From: Streptomyces platensis
GTDB taxonomy: Bacteria; Actinomycetota; Actinomycetes; Streptomycetales; Streptomycetaceae
Direction: 5' to 3'
NCBI RefSeq assembly: GCF_008704855.1
Contig: NZ_CP023691.1
Location: 3,410,001-3,474,000, forward strand
DNA length: 64,000 nt
Shown here: in pieces, positions 1-7,777 of the stretch
Position numbering within the stretch: the first letter of the stretch is position 1
Layout: each line of letters begins with the position of its first letter
The notes under the pieces: generated by a model
Databases searched by the model: none
Seen by the model: only the letters and a program-made list of their open reading frames with translations
Told to the model about the DNA's origin: nothing
Program-made: the position numbers and the translations under genes

Positions 1-1
1 A

Positions 2-469
2 CTCCCCGACGACGCACGGGAGATCTTCGAGGCCCGCCGCCACGAGGAGTGGTGGCCGCAGGCCTCGGCGGCGCTGGAGCAGCTGACCGAGGCGACCGAC
101 CTGAGCGAGGTACGGGAGCTGCTGTTCGCCGCGGCACCGCTCGCCTACGGGCGCTGGGACGAGCCTCAGCGGGCCCATGCCGCCACGGAGGGCGAGCAGT
201 TGGGTCCGGTGCCACGGGCCGGCTTCTGGCAGGGCGTGGACGAGCAACTGCGGCTGACCCTGCTGACCGGCCTGCGAGAGGTGACCTGCCCGGTGCTGGT
301 GGTCACCGGCAACCGGGACGGCGTGACCGGCATGCAAGCGGGCGAGCGGGTGGCCGCCTCGTTCCCCGACGCACAGGTACACCCCCTGCACGGCGTGGGC
401 CACTACCCCTGGGTGGACGAACCGCCCCTGTTCGCCCAACTGGTGGAGACCTTCCTCCACGCAACGTAA
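2..469 (+). CDS. alpha/beta hydrolase, C-terminal part (5' end outside window)
   Basis: This open frame enters from the left edge and ends at 469, giving about 155 residues of the C-terminal half of an alpha/beta hydrolase. The strand VLVVTGNRDG followed by a GVGHYPWVDEP segment matches the usual placement of the catalytic acid and the catalytic histidine near the C-terminus of the fold. The nucleophile elbow must lie outside the window, so the substrate cannot be guessed. An internal ATG at 200 exists, but the homologous reading continues upstream to the window edge. The gene is followed by the tRNA-Cys gene. I am confident of the fold and have no view on the reaction. Confidence 0.75.
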   Translation, partial: LPDDAREIFEARRHEEWWPQASAALEQLTEATDLSEVRELLFAAAPLAYGRWDEPQRAHAATEGEQLGPVPRAGFWQGVDEQLRLTLLTGLREVTCPVLVVTGNRDGVTGMQAGERVAASFPDAQVHPLHGVGHYPWVDEPPLFAQLVETFLHAT

Positions 470-696
470 GCCCCCACCCGCCCCGCCAAGATCCCGGCCC
501 CCGGCGGCCTTCAAAGCCCCCACGCCGCCCACGTCGGCCCCACGCCGCCCCGTATCGGTCCGCGCTGCCGCGCGTTGCCACATGTTGCCGCGTGTTGCGC
601 CCCGTTTCCCCACATTGCAGCCTCATGGCACCCCACCCCACACCCTTGCCGGGCCCGCCACCCCGCGGCCTACAGTCAGGACAGCACCACACCCCC

Positions 697-771
697 GGCC
701 GTGTGCCCGAGTGGTTCAGGGGCTCGCCTGCAAAGCGAGTTACGCGGGTTCGAATCCCGCCACGGCCTCCA
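697..771 (+). tRNA. tRNA-Cys (GCA), CCA encoded
   Basis: The acceptor stem GGCCGTG (697-703) pairs with CACGGCC (761-767), followed by discriminator T and an encoded CCA. The anticodon stem CTCGC/GCGAG encloses the loop CTGCAAA, giving anticodon GCA. The T arm carries GGTTCGAATCC. The T (U73) discriminator is typical of cysteine tRNAs. All arms fold without mismatches that would suggest a pseudogene. Confidence 0.96.
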
Positions 772-943
772 CGCACCGCAGGGTCCCGTGCCCCGCACGA
801 GGAGCCCGTGCGATGTCCCGAGGCGGCCCCAACCCCCGTGGGGACCGCCTCCGGACGCGCTCGGCGTCCCCGTCTCGCTCGGCCCCGCGCCGTCCGGCTC
901 TTCACCGGCTGAGCCGCCGCTCCGGCCCGCCCCCGCTCCGCCG

Positions 944-2479
944 CTACCGGCCGACGGACAGCCCGTCCACGAAGCGGTATATGTCGCCGGCCTCGCCGGA
1001 GTCCGTCGGGCGGCGGAGCTCAACCAGCGCCAGTGGGCGGTCCACCGGCTCGCCGGTGTCCGGGTCGAAGGCTATGTAGCCGCTGATGCCACGGACCCGG
1101 GACCTACCGTTGGTCTGCTCCAGCAGGGCCAAGACCATACGGGCGGTGACCTGGCGGGTGCCGTAGACGCCGACGGCGTTCCGGGCCGCCTTGCCGATGG
1201 TGTACGTGGCGTCATGGCCGAGCATCGCCTGGCCGCTGGCGAGGTCGGTGGTGGGGCCGCCGACCTCTTCGCGGTAGGCCCGCTCGAAGTCCGCGAACGG
1301 GCCGTTCCCGGCGCCGCCGTAGACCTTCTTGGATATCGCGGGGTGGGTGAAGGCGGTGTAGTAGACGGTCAGTTGGCTGTCCTTCCAGCGTTCGGCGAGG
1401 GTGGCGAGCTCGGCGCGGTGCCGGTCGCCTCCGGTGTCGAAGTAGACGCCCAGCGCGCTGGAGCCGGAGAGCACCGTCGTACGGCAGTGCCGGCCGCCCT
1501 CGCCTGCTGCCTCGATGAACCGGCGCAGTTCCCGTCCCCGGCCGGCGAAATACACCACGTCCGGCGGCTTCGGGTCGCCGCAGACCTTGTCGGCGACCAG
1601 GGCCAGCGCATTGCCGGCCGTCGCCTCCTCGTCCTCCCCGGAGCGGAACGGGATGACCTCGTCGTCCACGTCGAGGCCCGCGCGCCGCGCCGCCGCCGAG
1701 AAGTCCTCGTAGAGGGAGGTGTTGTAGTCGTCCTTCTCGTTGCCGTCCCGGATGACCTGGACGCGGTAGCCGGGGTGCTTGCGCTGCTGCTCCTTGAGGT
1801 AGCCGGCGGCGGCCGCGGTCTGGTCGCGGTTGGGGAAGGAGACCCGGTAGAACCCGGCTGTACGGGAACTCAGCCCGTCCGCCGCCACCGTCGCCCCGAC
1901 CATCGGCAGGCCGGCGGCCCGCAGCCGTTTCACAGCGCTCATCGTCCGGTCGTTGCTCTGCCCGAAGCCCGCCACCGCGACCAGATGTTCCTTGTCCTTC
2001 ATGGCGATGAGCTGGTCGACCACCGGGCGCCAATGGCGGTCGCCGCGGCCGGTGTTGGCGAGCAGCAGTCGTATCTTGGGGAGGGTCGAGCGTTCGGCGT
2101 TCAGTGCGCGCTGGGCGAGGTAGGCGCCGCTGACGGCCTGCCGGGTGGCCTCCGGCCCGCGGTCCGCGGAACCGCCCGCCATGGCCTCCAGATAGGCGAT
2201 GGTGACCGACGGTTCCCCGGACTTGGCGACCCTGGCGTTCTCGGCGCGGATCCTGTCGCTGAGCGCCTTCATGTTCCCGAACGCGTACGCGCCGTCCGTG
2301 ACGCCCACGCATTCGCCGTCGGCCATCTCGCGCACGCCCTCCCCGCACCGTCCGTTCTTCTCGACGATCTGCACGACGCCGGCGACCACGACCGCCGCTG
2401 CCACCAGCACCGAGATGATCCACAGCCCCCAGCGCCGCGGCGGCCGGGGCGGTTCGAAGACACGGGCGCTCACAGCCAC
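944..2479 (-). CDS. membrane-anchored type-1 periplasmic-binding (ABC substrate-binding-like) protein
   Basis: A 511-residue protein with a short basic cytoplasmic tail, one membrane segment at about residues 17-39, and an extracellular part resembling the Leu/Ile/Val-binding (type 1 periplasmic-binding) fold. It lacks a lipobox, so it should be held by the transmembrane helix rather than a lipid. A cysteine pair (about C45 and C57) follows the membrane segment. No ABC permease or ATPase lies nearby. The start overlaps the end of the upstream NTPase gene by 10 bases, so the two are very likely translated together. I infer a ligand-sensing receptor role for the NTPase rather than transport. 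Annotation pipelines would probably call it an ABC transporter substrate-binding protein. The ligand is unknown. Confidence 0.8.
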   Translation of the reverse strand: MAVSARVFEPPRPPRRWGLWIISVLVAAAVVVAGVVQIVEKNGRCGEGVREMADGECVGVTDGAYAFGNMKALSDRIRAENARVAKSGEPSVTIAYLEAMAGGSADRGPEATRQAVSGAYLAQRALNAERSTLPKIRLLLANTGRGDRHWRPVVDQLIAMKDKEHLVAVAGFGQSNDRTMSAVKRLRAAGLPMVGATVAADGLSSRTAGFYRVSFPNRDQTAAAAGYLKEQQRKHPGYRVQVIRDGNEKDDYNTSLYEDFSAAARRAGLDVDDEVIPFRSGEDEEATAGNALALVADKVCGDPKPPDVVYFAGRGRELRRFIEAAGEGGRHCRTTVLSGSSALGVYFDTGGDRHRAELATLAERWKDSQLTVYYTAFTHPAISKKVYGGAGNGPFADFERAYREEVGGPTTDLASGQAMLGHDATYTIGKAARNAVGVYGTRQVTARMVLALLEQTNGRSRVRGISGYIAFDPDTGEPVDRPLALVELRRPTDSGEAGDIYRFVDGLSVGR

Positions 2480-4554
2480 GGCTCCTTTCCGTACTGCTTA
2501 GCCTTCCGCAGCAGCGCCGAGGTCCACGGCACGCTGTCGGCATGCACCGCGAGGGTGTGGAAGCGGGCCTGGATCTCGCCGTACAGCTCGGCCCCTGGGT
2601 CGCCGAGCGGATCGCGATACGGATCGCCCACCCGGTCCGTACGGGGATCGTCCGGCGGCTCGGGGCCGATCCAGACCGCCGCGAGCAGCCGCGTGATGGT
2701 GCGCAGCCGCTGCTCCACGGCGCCCTCACCGAGGTGCTCCACCAGCCGCTCGTAGCGCTCCCACAACGGCTGGTCGAGGGCCGGTCCGGCCCCGGCGAGC
2801 GGGGCGCGCCGCAACCGGCACAGGTCCGCACACCACTCCTCCGGCTCGACCCGGCCGAACGCGTCGTCCAGATAGGCGGCCGCCACGGCGAGATCGCCGC
2901 CCGCCAGCGCGTGATACGCGGCGGTGGCCTCCTCCCCCGCGGCGGCCGCCCGGTCCCGCAGCGCGGCATGCACCGCCCGTCGCCCCCGGGCACCGGCCGC
3001 CCCGTCACCGCCCCCGGCCGCTCCACCTGCCGCGGCATCGGGCTCGGGGACCGCGGCGAGCCGTCGCAACAACAGCAGACGCAGCAGCGGGTGGGGAGTT
3101 TCCGTCCGGCCGTCGGACTCCTCGTCGCCGCTGTCGAGATGCATGGTGCGCAGCACGTCCGTACAGAAGTCGTTGAACTCCTCCTGGACACGGGCGCTCG
3201 ACTCGTCCCACAGCACCCGGCCCGCCTGCGCCTGGGCCAGGTCGACGGCGGCCGCGCCACGGGCCAGCGCCTGCATCAGCTCGCCGCTGGCATCGATCGG
3301 CAACAGCCGCTCCAGCAGGGCGTCGACAAGCTCCGAGGAGGGCTGAAGGACCTGCCGCAGCCGCGCCTCCCAGCCCGCGTCCGCCGGGCACTCCAGCAGG
3401 GCCGCCAGCAGCTGTGCGGTGCCCGCCGGATGGCCACGGGTGATTTCGTGCACCACCCAGCCCAGCCACTGCACACCGTTGTCCGCGGCCGGCACCGGCA
3501 CCCGGCGGCCGGCCGACCGCAGCGCCTCCTTGGCCTGCTGCTCGACCTCGTGCCGGACCAGATCGCGCAACCGGCCCACCACCAGCCCCTTCACGACCTG
3601 CTCCGGAACGAACCGCTCCTCCTGCGCGGGCCACCGGCCGGGCAGCGCACCGGGCCGCCGCGGCCCGCCAAAGGCAAAGCCCTCCAGCGCCGCCGGATAG
3701 CTCCCGGCGGTGGCGAGCACCAGCAGGGGGTCGGCCGCCCCGGCCTTCCGCCGGGCGTCCAGCAGCGCCTTGAGGAAGTCGTTGCCCAGTGGACTGTCGA
3801 CGTTGTCCAGCAGCACCAGACACTGCGTCGTACGCCGCTTGTCGCCGCCCCGCGAGCCGTACGCCCGGCGCAGATCGTCCAGGAAGGCGTCGAAGAGCAC
3901 CGCCTCGGCCCGCTGCCGCTCGGCCGCCTCGCGGTCGCCGTAGCGCTGGTTGAGGTCGACCAGGAAGCCGTCGACGGAACCGCCGCCACGGCTGCGGCGA
4001 CGGATACGCGCCAACTGCCAGCGCACCCGCAGCCGCACCCAGTGGCGCCGCCACTCCGGCAGCAGCGGCAGTGCGGCGGTGACCGCGGTCGGGGCGCCCA
4101 GGACCGTCGCGGCGTACGTGGCGAGCTGGTTGATCACCTCCGAGCGGCTGCCCGGTGGTCCGACCAGCGCTTCTTCCATCTGCCGTACGGCGGCGTCCCG
4201 GTCGGCCGCATCCATCCGCGCCGCCACCGCGATCGTCAGCAGCCCGAACGCCGGGAAGCTCAACCGGGCGAAGTCCCTCTTCTTCTCATTGAGCTGGAAG
4301 ACCAACGCGGCCAGCACATCGATCGGTTTACGGCCCTCCTGGCCCAGCGCCGCCAGATCGAGCCGGGCCACCGGTGCCCGCCGGGCCCAGTCCGCCAGAT
4401 GGCGCAGCACCGTCGTCTTACCGCTGCCGCGCGGCCCCAGCAGCAGCGTGGCAGGTAACTCGGGCCGACTGCCCGGCCTGCGCACCAACAACTCCTGGAC
4501 GTACCGCTCCACAGCCCGGTCCCGCCCGGACTCCCCCGCCCATTCCTGCGGCAT
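2470..4554 (-). CDS. large P-loop NTPase (AAA/STAND-like), partner of the downstream receptor
   Basis: A 694-residue protein. A Walker A motif GPRGSGKT lies at about residues 40-48, and a hydrophobic strand ending LDNVD at about 243-250 serves as Walker B. A later strand followed by ATAGS resembles a sensor region. The long helical C-terminal half has no recognised domain. The reading frame is open upstream to 4716, but the ATG at 4554 has a good ribosome site (GAGGGGGAG) five bases before it, and the family starts shortly before the P-loop, so I chose it. The layout of an N-terminal ATPase, helical repeats and no catalytic effector resembles regulatory STAND ATPases. The gene is co-translated with the receptor at 944-2479. 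The function is not known to me. Confidence 0.8.
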   Translation of the reverse strand: MPQEWAGESGRDRAVERYVQELLVRRPGSRPELPATLLLGPRGSGKTTVLRHLADWARRAPVARLDLAALGQEGRKPIDVLAALVFQLNEKKRDFARLSFPAFGLLTIAVAARMDAADRDAAVRQMEEALVGPPGSRSEVINQLATYAATVLGAPTAVTAALPLLPEWRRHWVRLRVRWQLARIRRRSRGGGSVDGFLVDLNQRYGDREAAERQRAEAVLFDAFLDDLRRAYGSRGGDKRRTTQCLVLLDNVDSPLGNDFLKALLDARRKAGAADPLLVLATAGSYPAALEGFAFGGPRRPGALPGRWPAQEERFVPEQVVKGLVVGRLRDLVRHEVEQQAKEALRSAGRRVPVPAADNGVQWLGWVVHEITRGHPAGTAQLLAALLECPADAGWEARLRQVLQPSSELVDALLERLLPIDASGELMQALARGAAAVDLAQAQAGRVLWDESSARVQEEFNDFCTDVLRTMHLDSGDEESDGRTETPHPLLRLLLLRRLAAVPEPDAAAGGAAGGGDGAAGARGRRAVHAALRDRAAAAGEEATAAYHALAGGDLAVAAAYLDDAFGRVEPEEWCADLCRLRRAPLAGAGPALDQPLWERYERLVEHLGEGAVEQRLRTITRLLAAVWIGPEPPDDPRTDRVGDPYRDPLGDPGAELYGEIQARFHTLAVHADSVPWTSALLRKAKQYGKEPWL

Positions 4555-5071
4555 CCCGCTCCCCCTCGACCTCGCGAACCCCTGTGATCCCCGCGATCCC
4601 CACGACAGCCCGGCGCCCACTCCGGCCGCCCCAGCATCCTCCAATTCCCGCTTCCCGCAAGCACTTTGCCCCCACAAGGCCGCTTCCCTCCTGTCACGCG
4701 ACGCCATCCCGCCCACCGGAAATCACTCTAAGTGACACCACTGACAATCTCCGTGACGGAGTGTGAAACCCCAGGTCATCGCCCGATCGCAGAGAACGCA
4801 CGCACGAGCACCCACCCAGCCCCTGAACGAATACGCAGCCGCTCACTCGCACTGATCCGCGCCACGGCAGCGGCCGCGGCCGCGACGGCGCACGGACACC
4901 GCACCTAGCCGCAGCGGTGCACGATCATCGGCCCGGCGCATCGATTCAGCGCCCAGGGCGCCCTACGCCGCACCTGCACGCAGACCCCGCCCACACCCCA
5001 GCCACACCCACGCACCGCCTCGCCCCAGCCCCCACTCACGCGCGCGCCACCTGAAACCGACCCACATACAC

Positions 5072-5100
5072 CCGCCCACCCCCCGAAGGGGGGTGGGCGG
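5072..5100 (-). terminator. strong hairpin downstream of the xdh operon
   Basis: A perfect 13-bp stem (CCGCCCACCCCCC / GGGGGGTGGGCGG) with a GAA loop on the plus strand. It lies about 240 bases beyond the last gene of the minus-strand xdh operon. No U-tract follows, as is common in Streptomyces. Confidence 0.6.
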
Positions 5101-5267
5101 CGGGGAAAAACCAAACCAGCGGGTGCGCGGCGGGGAAAAACCCACGGGGCGAGCAGCGAGAGCCCAAAGCCTCCCGCAACCAAGCGAACAAGCAGACCCC
5201 CGCCAGCACCCGCCCGGCAGTCACATGCCCCGGAGCCACCCGCCCACCAAGCGAACAGGCAAACCCC
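5097..5267. repeat. short direct repeats in a gene-free stretch (4555-5342)
   Basis: The roughly 790 bases between the NTPase and xdh genes hold no gene I can support. Two 16-base copies of GCGGCGGGGAAAAACC sit at 5097-5112 and 5127-5142. A second pair, 21 bases with 19 identities (CCAAGCGAACA followed by RGCARACCCC), lies at 5180-5200 and 5247-5267. The plus strand is rich in C and A and poor in G and T across 4780-5340. Minus-strand open frames here are only translations of the repeats. Confidence 0.6.
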
Positions 5268-5342
5268 ACCCACACCCGCCCAGCGGCAGCCGCATCCCCC
5301 AAAGGCGCGCGGCCCCAACCACCGGGCCCGCCCCGTCCGCTC

Positions 5343-7673
5343 CTACTGCTGCGCCACCTGTGCCACCGCCGCCTGGGGGCGGATCGGGAGGCGGCCGATG
5401 GGGCGGCCGGTGGCGGCGCGGACCGCGGAGGCCACGGCGGCGGGTGAGGTGACCACCGGGACCGCGCTGGCGGGCTTGGCGCCGAAGGGGGCGATCACGT
5501 CGCGCTCCTCGACCAGTTTGACGATGCGGATCTCGGGCGCGTCCAGGGCGGTCGGCAGCGCGTAGCCGGTCAGGTCAGGGTGGCGGACCTGACCGCGGGT
5601 GGTGCGCAGGTTCTCCATCAGGGCGGCGCCCATGCCCTGGGTGACGCCGGCCTCGATACGGGCCCGCAGCTGGCGGGGGTTGAGCACCCGGCCCACATCC
5701 TGGGCGACGGTCATCTCCACGACCCGGATGGTGCCGAGCTCGATGTCGACATCGGCGACGCAGCGGATCGCGCAGAAGGCGAGGCCGACGAACGCGTCGC
5801 CCTGGCCGCTCTCGTCCAGCGGCTCGGTCGGATGCGGCCGGCACTGGGCGGTGGCCCACAGTTCCTTGCCGTCCAGGGCCTCGGCGACGGTGGTGCTGAG
5901 CACGCCGTCGTACGAGGTGATCTTGCCGTCGTTGATCTGGAGCAGCTCGGTGGACATCCCGAACTTGTGGGCCAGCGGCTGGAGCAGCTGGGTGCGGACC
6001 ATCTTGGCGGCGCGCTCGACGGCGCCGCCGGAGACCCAGGTGTGCCGCCCGTGGCAGGCCGCTCCGGCCGGCGGCTGGTCGGTGTCGACGCCCGCGACCT
6101 GCACGTCCTCGATGCCGAGCGTTTCCTGCACGATCTGGCGGGCCAGCGTGGAGAATCCGGAGCCGGTCTCGACGGCGGCGCAGATGACGGTGGCGGCCGA
6201 GCCGCTGACCTTGACGGTCGCGGTGGAGACCTCGTCGGTGCCCTCCGCGCCGAGCATGTGCACCATGCCCAGCCCGTAGCCGACGCCGCGGCGTACCGCG
6301 CCCGGTTCGCCCGCCCCTTCGGGCCCGCCCGGCAGCAGCCATTCCGCTTCGGGCGCGTCCTTGGGCAGCTCGGGGAGCGGTGCTTCCTTTACGGCGTGCA
6401 GGAGTTCGGCGACCGGGGCGGGGCAGGTCACGGTCTGCCCCGTGGGGAGCAGGTCGCCGGTGGCCATGACATTGCGCAGCCGGATCTCGTCGGGCTCCAG
6501 GCCCAGTTGGGCGGCCAGCTTGTCCATCTGGCCCTCATAGGCGGCGCAGACCTGCATCGCGCCCTCGCCGCGCACATGGCCGGACGGCGGGTTGTTGGTG
6601 CGCACCGCCCAGCCGTCGACGACGGCGTGCGGGACGACGTACGGGCCGCAGGAGAAGGACACCGCCGCGGCGAGTGCGTCGGCGGAGGTGTCGGCGTAGG
6701 CGCCGGCGTCCATGAGGATCTGGGCCTCCACCTTGACCAGCTTGCCGTCGGCGTCCGCGTGGTGGCGGTAGCGCAGCAGCGTGGGGTGGCGGTGGGCGTG
6801 CGAGAGGAAGGACTCCTCCCGGGTGGCGGCGAGCTTGACGGGGCAGCCCGTACGCAGCGCCAGCAGGCCGAGCGAGAGCTGGATGCCGGGGTCCTCGCGG
6901 TCGGCGGTGGCGCCGGGGACGCCGGTCACCACGACCTTCACCTGTTCCGGTTCGAGGCCGAAGGAGGCGGCGGCCAGATCCCGGTCGGTGTGCGGGTCCG
7001 TGGAGGCGGTGTAGATCTCCACGCCGCCATCGGGGCGCGGCACCGCGAGTCCGGCCTCGGCCCCGATGGGCGCCGGGTCCTGCCGGCCGATCCGGTAGAG
7101 CCCCTCGACCATGACCTCGCCCACGACATCCGGGTCGCCGAAGCGGAGCGGGATGTGCCGGATGAGGTTGCCGTCCGGGTGCAGCGGCTCGGCCTCGAAG
7201 GCCAGTTGGGGGTCGGTGACCGCGTCCAGGACCTCGTACTCGACGGCGATGGCGGCGGCGGCCAGCCGTGCCGTGTCGGGGTGCTCGGCGGCCACCGCGG
7301 CGATCGGCTCACCGTGGTGGCGGACCTCGTCCTTGGCGAACACCGGGCGGTCGGCGGTGCCCCGCCCGTGCCCCGCGTCACCGGGCACGTCCTCGTGCGT
7401 GACGACGACGCGGACGCCCGGCATCTCCACCGCGTGCTTGGTGTCGATGGACAGGATCCGCGCGCGCGGGTGCGGCGAGCGCAGCACCGCGGCCCACAAC
7501 AGCCCTTCGGCCCACAGGTCGGCGGCGTACGGGAAGGTGCCCTCGGTCTTCGCCGGCGCGTCGGCGGGCGGCAGCGAGACGCCCAGGCCGTGCGGCGGCT
7601 GCTCGGCGGGGATCGGGACACCCGCCGCGGGGGTCGCGGTGACGGCGCCCGCGCCGTCGGACGTGCCACTCAT
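5343..7673 (-). CDS. xanthine dehydrogenase family, molybdopterin-binding subunit
   Basis: A 776-residue large subunit of a molybdenum hydroxylase (xanthine oxidase family), the subunit that holds the molybdopterin cofactor and hydroxylates purines or aldehydes. The N-terminal third has the a/b hammerhead pattern (LRSPHPRARI). The C-terminal two thirds carry the cofactor-binding segments, including GHVRGEGAMQ and GVTQGMGAAL. Such enzymes are cytoplasmic and work with FAD and 2Fe-2S subunits, both encoded just upstream. The frame is open to 7703, but the ATG at 7673 has GAGGTGA four bases before it and overlaps the stop of a 35-codon ORF as ATGA, so I chose it. Substrate specificity cannot be read from the sequence; xanthine is the default guess. 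Confidence 0.88.
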   Translation of the reverse strand: MSGTSDGAGAVTATPAAGVPIPAEQPPHGLGVSLPPADAPAKTEGTFPYAADLWAEGLLWAAVLRSPHPRARILSIDTKHAVEMPGVRVVVTHEDVPGDAGHGRGTADRPVFAKDEVRHHGEPIAAVAAEHPDTARLAAAAIAVEYEVLDAVTDPQLAFEAEPLHPDGNLIRHIPLRFGDPDVVGEVMVEGLYRIGRQDPAPIGAEAGLAVPRPDGGVEIYTASTDPHTDRDLAAASFGLEPEQVKVVVTGVPGATADREDPGIQLSLGLLALRTGCPVKLAATREESFLSHAHRHPTLLRYRHHADADGKLVKVEAQILMDAGAYADTSADALAAAVSFSCGPYVVPHAVVDGWAVRTNNPPSGHVRGEGAMQVCAAYEGQMDKLAAQLGLEPDEIRLRNVMATGDLLPTGQTVTCPAPVAELLHAVKEAPLPELPKDAPEAEWLLPGGPEGAGEPGAVRRGVGYGLGMVHMLGAEGTDEVSTATVKVSGSAATVICAAVETGSGFSTLARQIVQETLGIEDVQVAGVDTDQPPAGAACHGRHTWVSGGAVERAAKMVRTQLLQPLAHKFGMSTELLQINDGKITSYDGVLSTTVAEALDGKELWATAQCRPHPTEPLDESGQGDAFVGLAFCAIRCVADVDIELGTIRVVEMTVAQDVGRVLNPRQLRARIEAGVTQGMGAALMENLRTTRGQVRHPDLTGYALPTALDAPEIRIVKLVEERDVIAPFGAKPASAVPVVTSPAAVASAVRAATGRPIGRLPIRPQAAVAQVAQQ

Positions 7674-7777
7674 GCCGTCACCTCGTTTCGCACGGTCCCG
7701 CATGCGCTCGGCGCGCGCCGCTCCCCGATGCTCCCCCGGCCTCCGGCCGGGGGGACCCCCATGCTGCGCTCGCTCAT
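7670..7777 (-). CDS. 35-residue micro-ORF coupled between the 2Fe-2S and molybdopterin subunit genes
   Basis: An ATG at 7777 overlaps the stop of the 2Fe-2S gene (ATGA), and its TGA at 7670-7672 overlaps the ATG of the molybdopterin gene (ATGA). Exactly 35 codons lie between, beginning MSERSMGVPP. A second ORF of exactly the same length and placement lies at 9965-10072, and 16 of 35 residues are identical without a gap. The DNA includes a GC hairpin at 7733-7753 and ends with the ribosome site of the next gene. It may encode a real peptide, or be a repeat element that keeps translational coupling intact. No known domain. I believe the coupling geometry; peptide expression is unproven. Confidence 0.5.
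   Translation of the reverse strand: MSERSMGVPPAGGRGSIGERRAPSACGTVRNEVTA
7733..7760. repeat. GC hairpin inside the micro-ORF spacer (REP-like)
   Basis: CCCCCGGCC (7733-7741) and GGCCGGGGG (7745-7753) form a perfect 9-bp stem with a TCC loop. They overlap a second possible pairing of GGGGG with CCCCC up to 7760. Elements of this look, ending in a GAGCGAGCGCAGC segment, are in my recollection widespread between Streptomyces genes. The homologous spacer at 9965-10072 keeps the GAGCGAGCGCAG segment but only a weaker hairpin. Confidence 0.5.

Noticed and set aside
575..2755. 726-codon open frame on the plus strand
   Set aside because: It is the shadow of the minus-strand receptor gene and tRNA region, with proline/arginine-rich content and no domain.
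4905..5318. 137-codon minus-strand frame in the repeat region
   Set aside because: It simply translates the direct repeats (VFPRR repeated) and has no ribosome site or conserved pattern.
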